This document shows, one piece after another, positions 39,669 to 48,525 of a DNA stretch of 64,000 nucleotides. The stretch covers positions 5,940,501 through 6,004,500 of the forward strand of contig NZ_AQFT02000001.1 in the NCBI RefSeq assembly GCF_000364225.2, written 5' to 3'. This stretch comes from Eubacterium plexicaudatum ASF492. GTDB lineage: Bacteria > Bacillota > Clostridia > Lachnospirales > Lachnospiraceae. The first letter of the stretch is position 1; every line of letters starts with the position of its first letter. The notes below the pieces were generated by a model. It was not told where the DNA came from. It did no database searches and saw nothing but the letters and a program-made list of their open reading frames with translations. The translations under genes and the position numbers were made by a program.

Positions 39669-39719
39669 AAGCTGTTATATATTCGGAAAATGAAATATAC
39701 GAAACTATATAAAAAGATC

Positions 39720-39763
39720 AAAAATCACTTTGGAACTTTAAAACAAGTTTTAGAGTGATTTTT
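39720..39763. terminator. Hairpin between the DUF4160 cassette and the recombinase
   Basis: AAAAATCACT pairs with AGTGATTTTT around an inner AACTT/AAGTT pairing, with A-rich and T-rich flanks. It is likely a bidirectional terminator. Confidence 0.7.
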
Positions 39764-39856
39764 CGTGTAAGTTTCAAACAAACGGATTTCGTATATGTAT
39801 TAGACAATCTTTTCGTTCATAAAATGAGGATAAAGAGAAGAAGCTTGGAGAAATCC

Positions 39857-40018
39857 ATGGATAGTCAGGTATTTTATTGCTTAACAACAGAGGATAAGGG
39901 TATGAAAATCACTTTAGAATTTCCGTGCAATTTTCAGGATAGTTCCATTATATCAGAAGTAAAAAGCATTTTGGACGGAATGTTACATGAATATTTCGAG
40001 AAAGAATTAAAAGCGTAG
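39857..40018 (+). CDS. 53-aa protein upstream of the recombinase
   Basis: ATG 39857 with TTGGAG 6 bases before it. The product reads MKITLEFPCNFQDSSII then SEVKSILDGML and ends FEKELKA: one strand and a helix. Small ORFs of this kind often precede large serine recombinases on clostridial elements, where they may act as directionality or accessory factors. It ends 33 bp before the recombinase start. Confidence 0.5.
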   Translation: MDSQVFYCLTTEDKGMKITLEFPCNFQDSSIISEVKSILDGMLHEYFEKELKA

Positions 40019-40051
40019 CATCACGGTTTACGCACCGGAAAGGAGAATTTT

Positions 40052-41765
40052 ATGGTTAAAAAAGAAACTGAAGCTGCTAAACGGGCAAGAATGTTATTAA
40101 GAGTAAGTTCCGATCAACAGCTTGAAGCCGACGGAGATTTGAAGGTACAAAGGCAGATTGTGTTTGAATATATTCAACAAAATGAAAATTGGATCTTTGA
40201 TGGAAAGGAATACTTTGAAGGTGGTGTCAGTGGATACAAAAATTCCGTTGAGGAAAGGGATGCTTTGCAAGAAGCTTATAAAGATGCCCGAAACAAGGAG
40301 TATGATATATTAGTTGTTTATAAAGATGATCGTATCGGACGGAGAATGTGGGATATAGGAGGATATGTCATGGCTCTGAAAAGTCTGGGAGTTGACATAT
40401 ACACAGTGAAGGACGGTTGCATTTCACCGGAGACAAATGATATCATGGGGCAGATGATGTTAGCTTTAAGATATGGAAACGCTCAAAAAAGCAGTTCTGA
40501 TACGGGTATGAGAGTCAAAGATACTGCACAGAAGCTGGTAGCAGGAGGCAAATTTATGGGAGGGAAAGCGCCTTATGGTTATATACTGGAAAATTCAGGC
40601 AAATTGAGTAATCACGGACGGTTATTAAAGAAATTGGTGATATGTCCTTATGAAGCTGAAATTGTAAAATATATCTATCATTTATCTCTTAATATGGAGT
40701 TTGGTTCTCTAAAAATCGCGAAAATTTTAAATGCAAATGAGAAGTACAGACAGCTCGCTCCTAAGCGGCAGAACTGGCAAGGCGGAACTATTACAAGCAT
40801 ATTAACAAATCCTGTTTATTCCGGTCGTGTTGCATATAAACGCAGAGAAAGAATCAATGGGGTATATCGGACTTTGAAAAGTAAAGACCGGATTATTGCA
40901 AATGAACCTAATGAAACCATTAGAATCATTGATGATGCTACATGGAATAGAGTTCAGGAAAAGCGTGCATTGAGAGCGGGCAGATATACAAAAAAACTCG
41001 AAGACCAAAACGTAACGGTAATCAGTAGAAATGACGGTATGCTCTCTTTGATTGATATATTGTATTGTGGTTATTGCAGCTGTAAAATGGTAAATGGAAG
41101 TAAATACAATTATTGGACGATTAAAAGTACCGGAGAAAGACGCAAAAGCAAAACTCCAATTTACAAATGCAATCAGCAATGGCAGGGGATTCCTCATGAT
41201 ACGTCAAATCAATTCCGAGCTGACAAGGTTGACCTGATCGTATTCAAGGTGTTATCTGGTTATATTGAAAACCTACAGGAAAATGAAGATATTTTTCGGT
41301 TGATCAACCAAAAACGGAATGAGGAACAAAGAAAAAGGAATCTGAATTAGCAAAAGAGCAAACGAAACTTCAAAAATCAGGAGTGAAATTGATTTCATGA
41401 ATAGTAAAATACCGCAAGCTATGACAGGCAGTTATGATATGAACTTGAAAAAACTGATGTCAGTGATCGAAGAACATGAAAAAAGGGAACAGGTGCAGGA
41501 AAATAAAGTAAATGAGATAAGATCAGAAATAGAACATTTATCCGTATCTATGAATGAATGGGCAAAAATGCACCAAAAACTACCCACATGGAAAGAAGTT
41601 TTTCTGAACGCAGAGGTTTCACAAAAAAGGGTTTTGGTGAATAAACTGATTGAACGTATTGATATTAGAAAAGACAGTATAAACATTCGTTTTAAAATTG
41701 ATTTGAACGGTTTATTTCAATCTCGAATGAGTATGGGTTTCGAGGTACCGAAACAAAGGATATAA
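40052..41765 (+). CDS. Large serine recombinase of the 2.7-kb element (two frameshifts as read)
   Basis: About 571 aa. The resolvase domain starts RMLLRVSSDQQ (catalytic Ser in RVSS) and continues with VVYKDDRIGRRMWDIGGYVM. A recombinase domain (APYGYILE, TITSILTNPVYSGRVAYKR) and a zinc ribbon (CGYCSCKM) precede a coiled coil. The frame breaks in the A5 runs near 41332 and 41375, and adding one A to each yields KKKESELAKEQTKLQKIRSEIDF. Its last codons (GFEVPKQRI) cross the right core, and its TAA lies in the interrupted host gene. It should catalyse integration, and possibly excision, at GGTACCG. Confidence 0.88.
41744..41750. repeat. Right attachment core of the recombinase element
   Basis: GGTACCG, identical to the left core. 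Here it is both recombinase-coding (in one frame) and host-gene-coding (TAC CGA in the other). Confidence 0.7.
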
Positions 41766-42024
41766 TTTTACAATTACTTCTTCTACGGCTTACGATCAGA
41801 AATGGTCTTACGGCAGAAATATTTTTTCGAATATTTCTCTGATCGTTGACGAAATGTTTCAGAACTTTCTTTCCAGGCCAAACGTGCGGCAGCCGATTTT
41901 GACGCAATATTGTGATGGGCAGCGGGTGACGTGTCCGAACTGGATGACGCAGTGGGGGTCCAAATATCTAGGGGATGCTACTGATATAATAGGACTAAAA
42001 AAGAAAGATTTTATGGAAATATAA
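41746..42024 (+). pseudogene. SpoIID-like protein, C-terminal part, beyond the recombinase element
   Basis: The open frame from TAC 41746 reads YRNKGYNFTITSSTAYDQKW, then ISLIVDEMFQNFLSRP, QPILTQYCDGQRVTCPNW and MTQWGSKYLGD, a direct continuation of the 38366 protein. It has no start of its own. After LGD (about 41975) the sequence departs from the conserved continuation I expect (a helix of the form QGYSAIEILR), reading ATDIIGLKKKDFMEI to a stop at 42024. A second event has therefore removed the true C terminus. Confidence 0.72.
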
Positions 42025-42078
42025 ACGCTCGGTTGTTATAATGTATGGAACGGAATAATGGAAGGAGCGTGGAAAGAA

Positions 42079-43373
42079 ATGGAGATGAGAAAGAAAAAAC
42101 TTCCGATTGGGATAGAAGATTTTGAAAAACTTCGTACCGAGGACTTTTACTATATAGATAAAACGGAATTTATCAAAGTGCTTCTATGCAATTGGGGAGA
42201 AGTGAATTTGTTTACCCGTCCCCGAAGATTTGGAAAATCGCTGAATATGAGCATGTTGGAGTATTTTTTTCATTGAATGGGGATAAAAGTATTTTGAAGG
42301 ACTGAAAATTGCAGGCGAGACTGTGCTTTGTGAGGAATATATGGGTAAATATCCGGTTGTCTCCGTGTCTCTGAAAGGAATGGATGCACCCGATTTTGAA
42401 AGGTTATTTTGCTGATTGATGAATATGACGTTCCATTGGCCGGAGCTTATGCGAATGGATATTATGATCGGATGGTTTCGTTCATTCGTAATTTGCTTGG
42501 AGAGGCGTTAAAGACAAACAGCAGTCTGAAATTAGCGGTACTGACCGGATGTCTTCGGATTTCAAAGGAAAGTATTTTTACCGGTTTGAATAACCTGAAA
42601 GTATTGACGATTGCAGATGAGCGTTTTGATGAATATTTTGGTTTTACAGATCAGGAAGTGAAGGAACTTCTGGAGTATTATGGTGTCATTGATCATTATG
42701 AGTCGGTAAAAAGATGGTATGACGGTTATCGGTTTGGAAATGCGGAAGTGTACTGCCCGTGGGATGTGCTGAATTATTGTGATATGATCGGAAATAATCC
42801 GCAGGCGCAGCCGGAGAATTACTGGATCAATACCAGCAGCAATGACGCGGTGAAACGATTTATTCAGGAATCGGCAAATGCTGCAACAAAACGGGAGATA
42901 GAGCGTTTGGTGGCAGGGGAAACTATCATAAAGGAAATTCATCAGGAACTGACGTATGCAGAAATTTACCGGACGGTAGATCATATGTGGAGTTTGCTTT
43001 TTACAACCGGTTATCTGACCCAGAGAGGAAAAGCAGAGGGAAGATGGATGAAACTGGCAATTCCCAATTTGGAGATTCGGGATATTTTTGTAACACAGAT
43101 TATGGAATATTTTACGGAATTTCCTCCAATCGGGAAATGGGCGAAGGATATGCGGATATTCTTGTGGAACCGGATACCGGAGACATGGGTATTATTATAG
43201 AAGTGAAATATGCACATGACAAAGATTTGGACAGAGCATGTAGGGAGGCGGTAAAACAGATTGAGTATACCGGATATGAAGGAAACCTGGAAGACGACGG
43301 GGTAAAGAATATCATGAAATACGGTATAGCATGTTATAAAAAGAGGTGCAGGGTTATGCTGGCAGAAAAATAG
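42079..43373 (+). pseudogene. Decayed AAA-ATPase/PD-(D/E)XK (DUF1703-type) gene with two internal deletions
   Basis: The N terminus is normal: LPIGIEDFEKLRTEDFYYIDKTEF and FTRPRRFGKS (Walker A). Two T-run undercalls (near 42266 and 42293) precede a real gap: the frame jumps from DAPDFERL to LIDEYDVPLAGAY (Walker B), missing about 70-100 residues. The middle is continuous to IFVTQIMEYF, then joins straight to YGISSNREMGEGYADILVEP and IIIEVKYAHDKD (nuclease motif), missing about 100 more. The C terminus is intact. These proteins are ATPases of unknown role, abundant in gut bacteria. Two large deletions make this a true pseudogene, unlike the homopolymer cases. Confidence 0.82.
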
Positions 43374-43441
43374 GCTTTCTTTTTGGTTTTGATGGCATGT
43401 GTACAGGCAGAATAAACATAGAATGAAAAAAAGCGCAGAGG

Positions 43442-43723
43442 ATGTCTATGGGTGTACGTGCAATTACGACGGAAGATATGGAAAGGATGCAGGCTGCAGA
43501 CTTAAGAACTGCCGATCCTGGTGCATTAAAAGATATAAGGGATATAAATGTGGATACGGCACTGCCGAAAAAAGAACGCATGCAGGACTTTATCAGTCAA
43601 ATCGGGAATCCATACTGTTATCGACATGGTGCTTATGTGGTAAAGATAAGTTTTGCGGATACGGATACGACACTGGAAGAGAGGATGCTTTCTTACATGC
43701 GGGCAAAAAACGGATGTGTGTAG
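43442..43723 (+). CDS. DUF6870-type small protein of recombinase modules
   Basis: 93 aa from ATG 43442. The sequence shows VDTALPKKERMQDFISQIGNPYCYRHG and VVKISFADTDTTLEERML, matching the family of small proteins usually encoded just upstream of serine recombinases on clostridial conjugative elements (NPYC followed by VKISFAD). It is followed 51 bp later by a truncated recombinase and is likely part of an older, degraded element. The role is unknown. Confidence 0.7.
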   Translation: MSMGVRAITTEDMERMQAADLRTADPGALKDIRDINVDTALPKKERMQDFISQIGNPYCYRHGAYVVKISFADTDTTLEERMLSYMRAKNGCV

Positions 43724-43774
43724 TGTGCAGACTGCGTTGGAATGATGGAATACTTTGCGGACAGGAGAGAGTTT

Positions 43775-44248
43775 ATGGAGCAGATCGGAAACAATTCCGG
43801 AAAATGTTCCGGAGTATGGCATGCCTGCGGATATGTGCGTCTTTCACACGAAGATGGTGATCGGGAGGAAAGCAACAGTGTAACGGCACAAAAGGAACTG
43901 ATTCGTCATTATTTCACTCGTCATCCGGAGATGGTAGAGTGCGGAATGCGAGTGGATGACGGTTTTTCGGGATCCGGTTTTGACCGTCCGGCTTTTCAGG
44001 CAATGATGGCAGATGTTAAGGCCGGGAAGATTGACTGTATCGTGGTAAAGGATTTGTCACGCTTTGGCAGAAACTATCTGGATGCGGGAGAGTATATGGA
44101 ACGGATTTTTCCATTTCTCGGCGTGCGCTTTATCGCAATTAATGACTGTTATGACAGTTTGAACAGCAATAAAGAGACAGACAGTCTGATGATACCTTTT
44201 AAAAATCTGATCAAGAACATAGATTATTTGGGAAAGGTGTTCTGCTAA
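43775..44248 (+). pseudogene. Serine recombinase truncated after its catalytic domain
   Basis: The start is ATG 43775 (AGGAGAG upstream). The resolvase domain is complete: CGYVRLSHEDGDREESNSV (catalytic Ser after RL), VDDGFSGSGFDRPAF, VVKDLSRFGRNYLDAGEYM and FLGVRFIAINDCYDS. It then breaks after PFKNLIKN, where full-length relatives continue toward the recombinase and zinc-ribbon domains. The last nine residues (IDYLGKVFC) come from foreign sequence. The break at about 44215 is the probable left boundary of the large ICE that follows in the opposite orientation. Confidence 0.78.
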
Positions 44249-44359
44249 TTCTCTCTTTTTCGACAGATATGCGTATAACAATCGCTTTTCGTTTTCGTCC
44301 CTGCAAGGGATCATGTGCTTGTCCAGCACTAAGGCTGGAGTTATCTGTTTTAGCATTTC

Positions 44360-45997
44360 TCATACCGCTCCAACAAAGCGGTAAAAGATTTTAATGTCCT
44401 GTTGGTTCTGTCCGTCTATGACGGTGCGTTCACCGATCTCGATATGGTCTATCAGTTCATCAACCGTTTCCCGGTCAAGCTCCTGTAAGTCCAGATATTT
44501 TCTTATAATGGCGACCCATTTCTGGATGTTTTCCATATCCTGCCGGGCCTTATTCGCTTCGGCAAGAAGTGTGTCGAGCTGTTCAGATTTCTGGATTCGT
44601 TCCTGTTCGTTTTTCTCTATCAGCATGGAGAAGGTGGCTCCGGTGATTGTGCCGCTGACCTTATCCTCATAGAGTTTCGCTGTCATGTGTTCCAGCTCCT
44701 GTACACGCCGCCGCAGCCTTCCGATCTCCTGCTGGGTGGTTTCCCTCCTGGCAGCACTTTCAGCGGATGCCTGCTTTTTCAGCTTGTCCAGCACGGCATT
44801 TTCATCTACCATAACAGCCTTGGCATGGGCCTTGATCTCGTCCAGCACAAGGTTCTTTAGCGTGATCTCATAAATCCGATGCCAGGAGCAGACGCTGTGT
44901 CCGGTGGTGGCAAACCGTGAGCAATAATAGGAAGTGTATTTCTTTACCGTCCCATTTTTTCTATGCTGTGTTTCGCGGTTAGCTACAAGCGGATGGCCAC
45001 AGTCTGCACAGATCAGCTTGCCGGTAAACAGGGCTGGCGTTGGCGCTGCATTGTCCACGCTGCGGAGCTTTGCGGCACGGTTTATTTCCTGTACTGCCTC
45101 CCATAACTCGGAAGAAATGATTGCTTCGTGTGCATCCTCATGGGTGATCCATTCCGTTTCCGGTTTCTGTATCTGGGTTCCGTCTTTGTAGGAGCGGGAG
45201 CCGGTGCGGTTCTGTGTAAGCGTTCCGAGATACACTTTATCTCTCAGGATATTTCTGATCGTGGCATAGGCCCATGTTTTTGCATATTTACAGGAGCCTT
45301 TCCCGTAGTGTGTCTCCCAATGCCAGCGGGGAGAGAGGATTCCTTCCTGATTGAGTGTGGCGGCGATCCCGCCATAGGAAGTACCGGAACGCCTCATTTC
45401 AAATATCCTCCGTACAATGGCAGCCGCTTCTTCATCAATAAGGAGCTTGTGTTTATCGTCCTCACATTTCCGGTAGCCGTAAGGGGCAAATGCGCCAAGG
45501 AACTGGCCGCTTTTCTTTTTGGCATGGAGGACAGATTTTATTTTGTTGCTTAGATCCTTCAGGTGATAGTCGTTCATCAGACTGCGGAAATGCAGCATAT
45601 CCGTGTTGTCACCTTCACTGTCAAGGCAGTCCAGGACGGATACAAACCGGCAGCCCAGGGATGGGAATACGACATCCGTATAGCGCCCGACCTCCACAAA
45701 GTCACGTCCCAGGCGGGAGAGGTCTTTTACAAGGATCAGGTTGATCAGACCGCTTCTGGCATCGTCCAGCATTTCCCGGAAACCGGGCCTTTGGAAGTTG
45801 CCCCCGCTGTACCCATCGTCCCGATAGGTCTTTGCCTCTACCCATCCATTGAGCATGACAAATTTGGAGAGGATTTCGTACTGGTTCTCAATACTTACTG
45901 ATTCATCACCGGGGATATAGTTCTTTGCCTTTGCAGAATTGGCGGCATCCTCCACGCTCAGACGGCAGTAGATACCGACCTTATACAGCTTTTTCAT
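44360..45997 (-). CDS. Large serine recombinase (TnpX/TndX-like), second of a pair
   Basis: 545 aa. The resolvase domain opens VGIYCRLSVEDA (catalytic Ser) with VKDLSRLGRDFVEVGRYTD and RFVSVLDCLDSEGDNTD. The recombinase domain (FAPYGYRKCE, IRNILRDKVYLGTL) is followed by a zinc ribbon (CADCGHPLVAN, YYCSRFATTGHSVCSWH) and a coiled coil (about 430-500), ending DIKIFYRFVGAV. It overlaps the upstream recombinase by 17 bases, so the two are co-translated. Paired large recombinases suggest both are needed, or that one handles integration and the other excision. Confidence 0.93.
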   Translation of the reverse strand: MKKLYKVGIYCRLSVEDAANSAKAKNYIPGDESVSIENQYEILSKFVMLNGWVEAKTYRDDGYSGGNFQRPGFREMLDDARSGLINLILVKDLSRLGRDFVEVGRYTDVVFPSLGCRFVSVLDCLDSEGDNTDMLHFRSLMNDYHLKDLSNKIKSVLHAKKKSGQFLGAFAPYGYRKCEDDKHKLLIDEEAAAIVRRIFEMRRSGTSYGGIAATLNQEGILSPRWHWETHYGKGSCKYAKTWAYATIRNILRDKVYLGTLTQNRTGSRSYKDGTQIQKPETEWITHEDAHEAIISSELWEAVQEINRAAKLRSVDNAAPTPALFTGKLICADCGHPLVANRETQHRKNGTVKKYTSYYCSRFATTGHSVCSWHRIYEITLKNLVLDEIKAHAKAVMVDENAVLDKLKKQASAESAARRETTQQEIGRLRRRVQELEHMTAKLYEDKVSGTITGATFSMLIEKNEQERIQKSEQLDTLLAEANKARQDMENIQKWVAIIRKYLDLQELDRETVDELIDHIEIGERTVIDGQNQQDIKIFYRFVGAV

Positions 45998-47645
45998 ACT
46001 GATCCCGCCTTTCCTGATTCAGTGCATCGTCTATATTCCCAACATACCGGTAATACACCTTAATGTCACATACCCGAAGCCCGTTTACCTTCTTTGTGTC
46101 CCCGACCTCGATCCGTTCCACAAGTTCAAAGAGGATGGTTTCGTCCAGCTCCGTGATCTCTGTATAGCGCCGGATCACCTCTGTCCAGTGGTCGGCATCC
46201 TGCCGGTTCTCCAGGTGGGATCTTACTTTGCGCTCCAGCTCTGGGACAGCCCCGGCCTTCTCCGCACGTTCTGATTCATACTTTTTCATCAGTGTCTGGA
46301 ATACCGTCTGCGGGATCGTCCCGGCGCATTTATCTTCATAGAGATTCTGCATCAGGCGTTCCAGCTCTGAAATCCGCGCCACCGCTGTTTTCAGTTCCTG
46401 CTCATAAGAGGAAAGGCGGGTGCGGGCTTCTTTTTCTTTCAGACGGATGATCTGCTGTGCCAGCCGTTGCGGGTCATGCTCTGCAAATTGGGCCTTTTCC
46501 CGGATGTCAGCCAGGACAAGCTGTTCCAGCACGTTTTCGTAGATTGTGTGGACGGTGCAGGCGCTTTTCCCGCTCCGGGCATAATTGCCACAGATAAAGG
46601 AGCTGTACCGCCCCGGACTGCCATCCTTATAAGTGAATTTCTCTGTGTGGTTACGCATCTTGAACCCACAATCAGCACAGTAGATAAGGCCGGTAAAAAT
46701 GCTTTTATATCCGTCAGAGGTTTTCTTTTTCCGTACACGTTTTTGGTCTATGCTGACCACCGTATCCCATACTTCCTGGGAAATGATCGCCTCATGCGTA
46801 CCCTCCACACGAATCCATTCGTCCTCCGGCTTGCTGACCAGCTTGCGGGATTTATAGGACATGGTTCCGGTCTTGCCCTGTACCATGTTGCCGATATAGA
46901 CTTCGTTGCGGATAAGGTTCTTCACAGTGGCATCCGCCCATTGATGGTTGACACGGCGGGGGTCATTCTGCCCTTTCCGCTGGTAATATAACGTGCCAGG
47001 GGACTGTATGCCTTCCTCGTTGAGTATCACTGCGATTGCATGGAATCCCATGCCGGATGCTCTCATAGCGAAAATGCGGCGCACGACAGGGGCAGTATCT
47101 TCGTCAATGACAAGGTGGTGCTTATCCTCCGGGTCGCGTTTGTAGCCGTAAGCCGGGTATGTACCCATGAACTTCCCGTTTTCAGCGCAGGCTTTTTTAA
47201 CCGCCTTAACTTTCTTGCTGGTATCCCGGCTGTAAAATTCGTTAAATAAGTTTAAAAAGCACATAACGTCTGTACTTCCGTTATCGCTCATGGTGTCGAT
47301 CCCGTTATTCAGGGCGATAAACCGGCAGCCGATGGAGGGGAAAAGATAGTCCGTGTACTGCCCGAACTCTATGTAATTTCGCCCAAACCTTGACAGGTCT
47401 TTCACCAGGATCAGGTTGATACGCTTCGCCTTTGCATCTTCGATCAGCCGTTTTACGCCGGGCCGGTTGAAGTTCGTACCAGAATATCCGTCATCAATGT
47501 ACACGTCAACTTCGTTCCAGCCGCGCTGACGCACGTAATTTTGGAGAAGAAGTTTCTGGTTTTCAATGCTGACGGATTCCCCGTCCCGCTCATCGTCATT
47601 GGAAAGGCGGCAGTAAATGCCGACATCGTATGTTTTGTCAATCAT
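45981..47645 (-). CDS. Large serine recombinase (TnpX/TndX-like), first of a pair
   Basis: 554 aa from ATG 47645 (GGGAGGTAAAATAAAG upstream). The domain order matches its partner: VGIYCRLSNDDERDGESVSI, YIDDGYSGTNFNRPG, VKDLSRFGRNYIEFGQYTD, FMGTYPAYGYKRDPED, NLIRNEVYIGNMVQGK, zinc ribbon CADCGFKM...CGNYARSGKSAC, a coiled coil (about 390-490) and VCDIKVYYRYVGNIDDAL. Serine 13 or nearby (CRLS) is the nucleophile. It is read from the tnpW side and couples to the second recombinase. The two differ enough to be ancient paralogues. Confidence 0.94.
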   Translation of the reverse strand: MIDKTYDVGIYCRLSNDDERDGESVSIENQKLLLQNYVRQRGWNEVDVYIDDGYSGTNFNRPGVKRLIEDAKAKRINLILVKDLSRFGRNYIEFGQYTDYLFPSIGCRFIALNNGIDTMSDNGSTDVMCFLNLFNEFYSRDTSKKVKAVKKACAENGKFMGTYPAYGYKRDPEDKHHLVIDEDTAPVVRRIFAMRASGMGFHAIAVILNEEGIQSPGTLYYQRKGQNDPRRVNHQWADATVKNLIRNEVYIGNMVQGKTGTMSYKSRKLVSKPEDEWIRVEGTHEAIISQEVWDTVVSIDQKRVRKKKTSDGYKSIFTGLIYCADCGFKMRNHTEKFTYKDGSPGRYSSFICGNYARSGKSACTVHTIYENVLEQLVLADIREKAQFAEHDPQRLAQQIIRLKEKEARTRLSSYEQELKTAVARISELERLMQNLYEDKCAGTIPQTVFQTLMKKYESERAEKAGAVPELERKVRSHLENRQDADHWTEVIRRYTEITELDETILFELVERIEVGDTKKVNGLRVCDIKVYYRYVGNIDDALNQERRDQYEKAV

Positions 47646-47784
47646 CTTTATTTTACCTCCCGACAATCTCAGTTTCATACCTCATGCGGCGTGATGGCTC
47701 TGCAGGTTTTACCCTGCAGGAATATGATACCCAAAACACCACCGCCACGCAAGGATGCGGATGGCCAAGAGGTTATTTTCATAG

Positions 47785-47979
47785 TTAAGTGGCGTGACCG
47801 GCACAGGCGGCAGGGGGAGGGGAGAACTCTGCCATAGCCCGCCTGACAGCGAGCTGCTCCAAAGTTTTTCCCAGATCCTTTTCGCCGGAGAAGAAGCTGG
47901 TCACCCGGTATATGGTATTCCCGATCCTGACCTCTTTGTAAGAGGTGGACGGGGTATTTAATGCGGCTTGGTTTTCCAT
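47785..47979 (-). CDS. tnpW: TnpW family transposon protein
   Basis: 64 aa. The core VRIGNTIYRVTSFFSGEKDLGKTLEQLAV, around residues 17-45, matches TnpW of Tn4451-type elements (IGNTxYxVxxxFS pattern). The Ala/Pro-rich C terminus is variable. It is encoded just upstream of the two recombinases on the same strand, its usual place. The function is unproven. It may modulate the recombinase. Confidence 0.78.
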   Translation of the reverse strand: MENQAALNTPSTSYKEVRIGNTIYRVTSFFSGEKDLGKTLEQLAVRRAMAEFSPPPAACAGHAT

Positions 47980-48525
47980 AGTCGCACCTCCTAATCAATA
48001 CAGCCTATATGTCAATGTATGAAAATACAGGTTGTCTCTATTCGATAAAAACAAGGACAGCCGCACCGGTAAGATTGGGGCCGCTATAACATAGTGGCAT
48101 GGTTCCGGTGTGGCTGCCTTTTTATTTTTTGTTGCGTTTACCTGCCGTATTTGCCACGCATCCCCGGCGGGAGGGGATATTACAGGCCGCCCCTGGCAGG
48201 GCTGTCATAACTCCGCAGCACCGTTTTACTCGTATGCCGCAGGGTTCCCCCTCAAGTCTGTGGGAGGTCGTGAGAAAGTATCTTTAACCCCCGCGCTGTC
48301 ATCGCGCCCGGATTGCCAGTCCGGGTCTAAAGCTCCGTTTATCGCTCCGGCAGCCTGATTTCATCACCTCCTGCAAGCTGCCATCATCGCGCCGGGCCTT
48401 ATGCCGCTACTCACGCGGGTTTCGTGCCTGTAATACCGTGTATTCAGTTTTCAAAGGCCATGAGGTCACGGGAAAAGCGTGTCCTTCTAATAACCGTGAG
48501 AAAAAAGGGCCTTTTTTGAAGTCTG
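47980..48525. other. Non-coding spacer of the ICE
   Basis: No credible gene. It holds a hairpin at 48055-48126 and GC-rich stretches of the kind common in clostridial conjugative elements. Short open frames here lack ribosome sites and any recognisable protein. Confidence 0.5.
48055..48126. terminator. Strong hairpin, probably a bidirectional terminator
   Basis: AGCCGCACCGG (48059-48069) pairs with CCGGTGTGGCT (48105-48115) with one G-T pair. CTTTTTATTTTTTG follows on the + side and CTTGTTTTTATC on the - side. Confidence 0.72.

Larger units (their letters stand above)
39048..41750. mobile_element. 2.7-kb serine-recombinase element inserted in a SpoIID-like gene
   Basis: Bounded by GGTACCG direct repeats. 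It carries a promoter at its left end, a two-gene cassette (unknown plus DUF4160), a hairpin, a 53-aa gene and a large serine recombinase whose last codons run through the right core. Removal of one core plus the interior gives a continuous host reading frame across the junction. Confidence 0.82.

Noticed and set aside
44057..44356. A minus-strand 99-aa ORF at the ICE left end (IPCRDENEKRLLYAYLSKKRE).
   Set aside because: The second half is antisense to the truncated recombinase. The first part may be a short remnant of an ICE gene, but there is no start signal or recognisable family.
48099..48358. Two overlapping small plus-strand ORFs in the GC-rich ICE spacer.
   Set aside because: No ribosome sites, overlap in different frames, proline- and arginine-rich composition typical of chance frames in GC-rich DNA.
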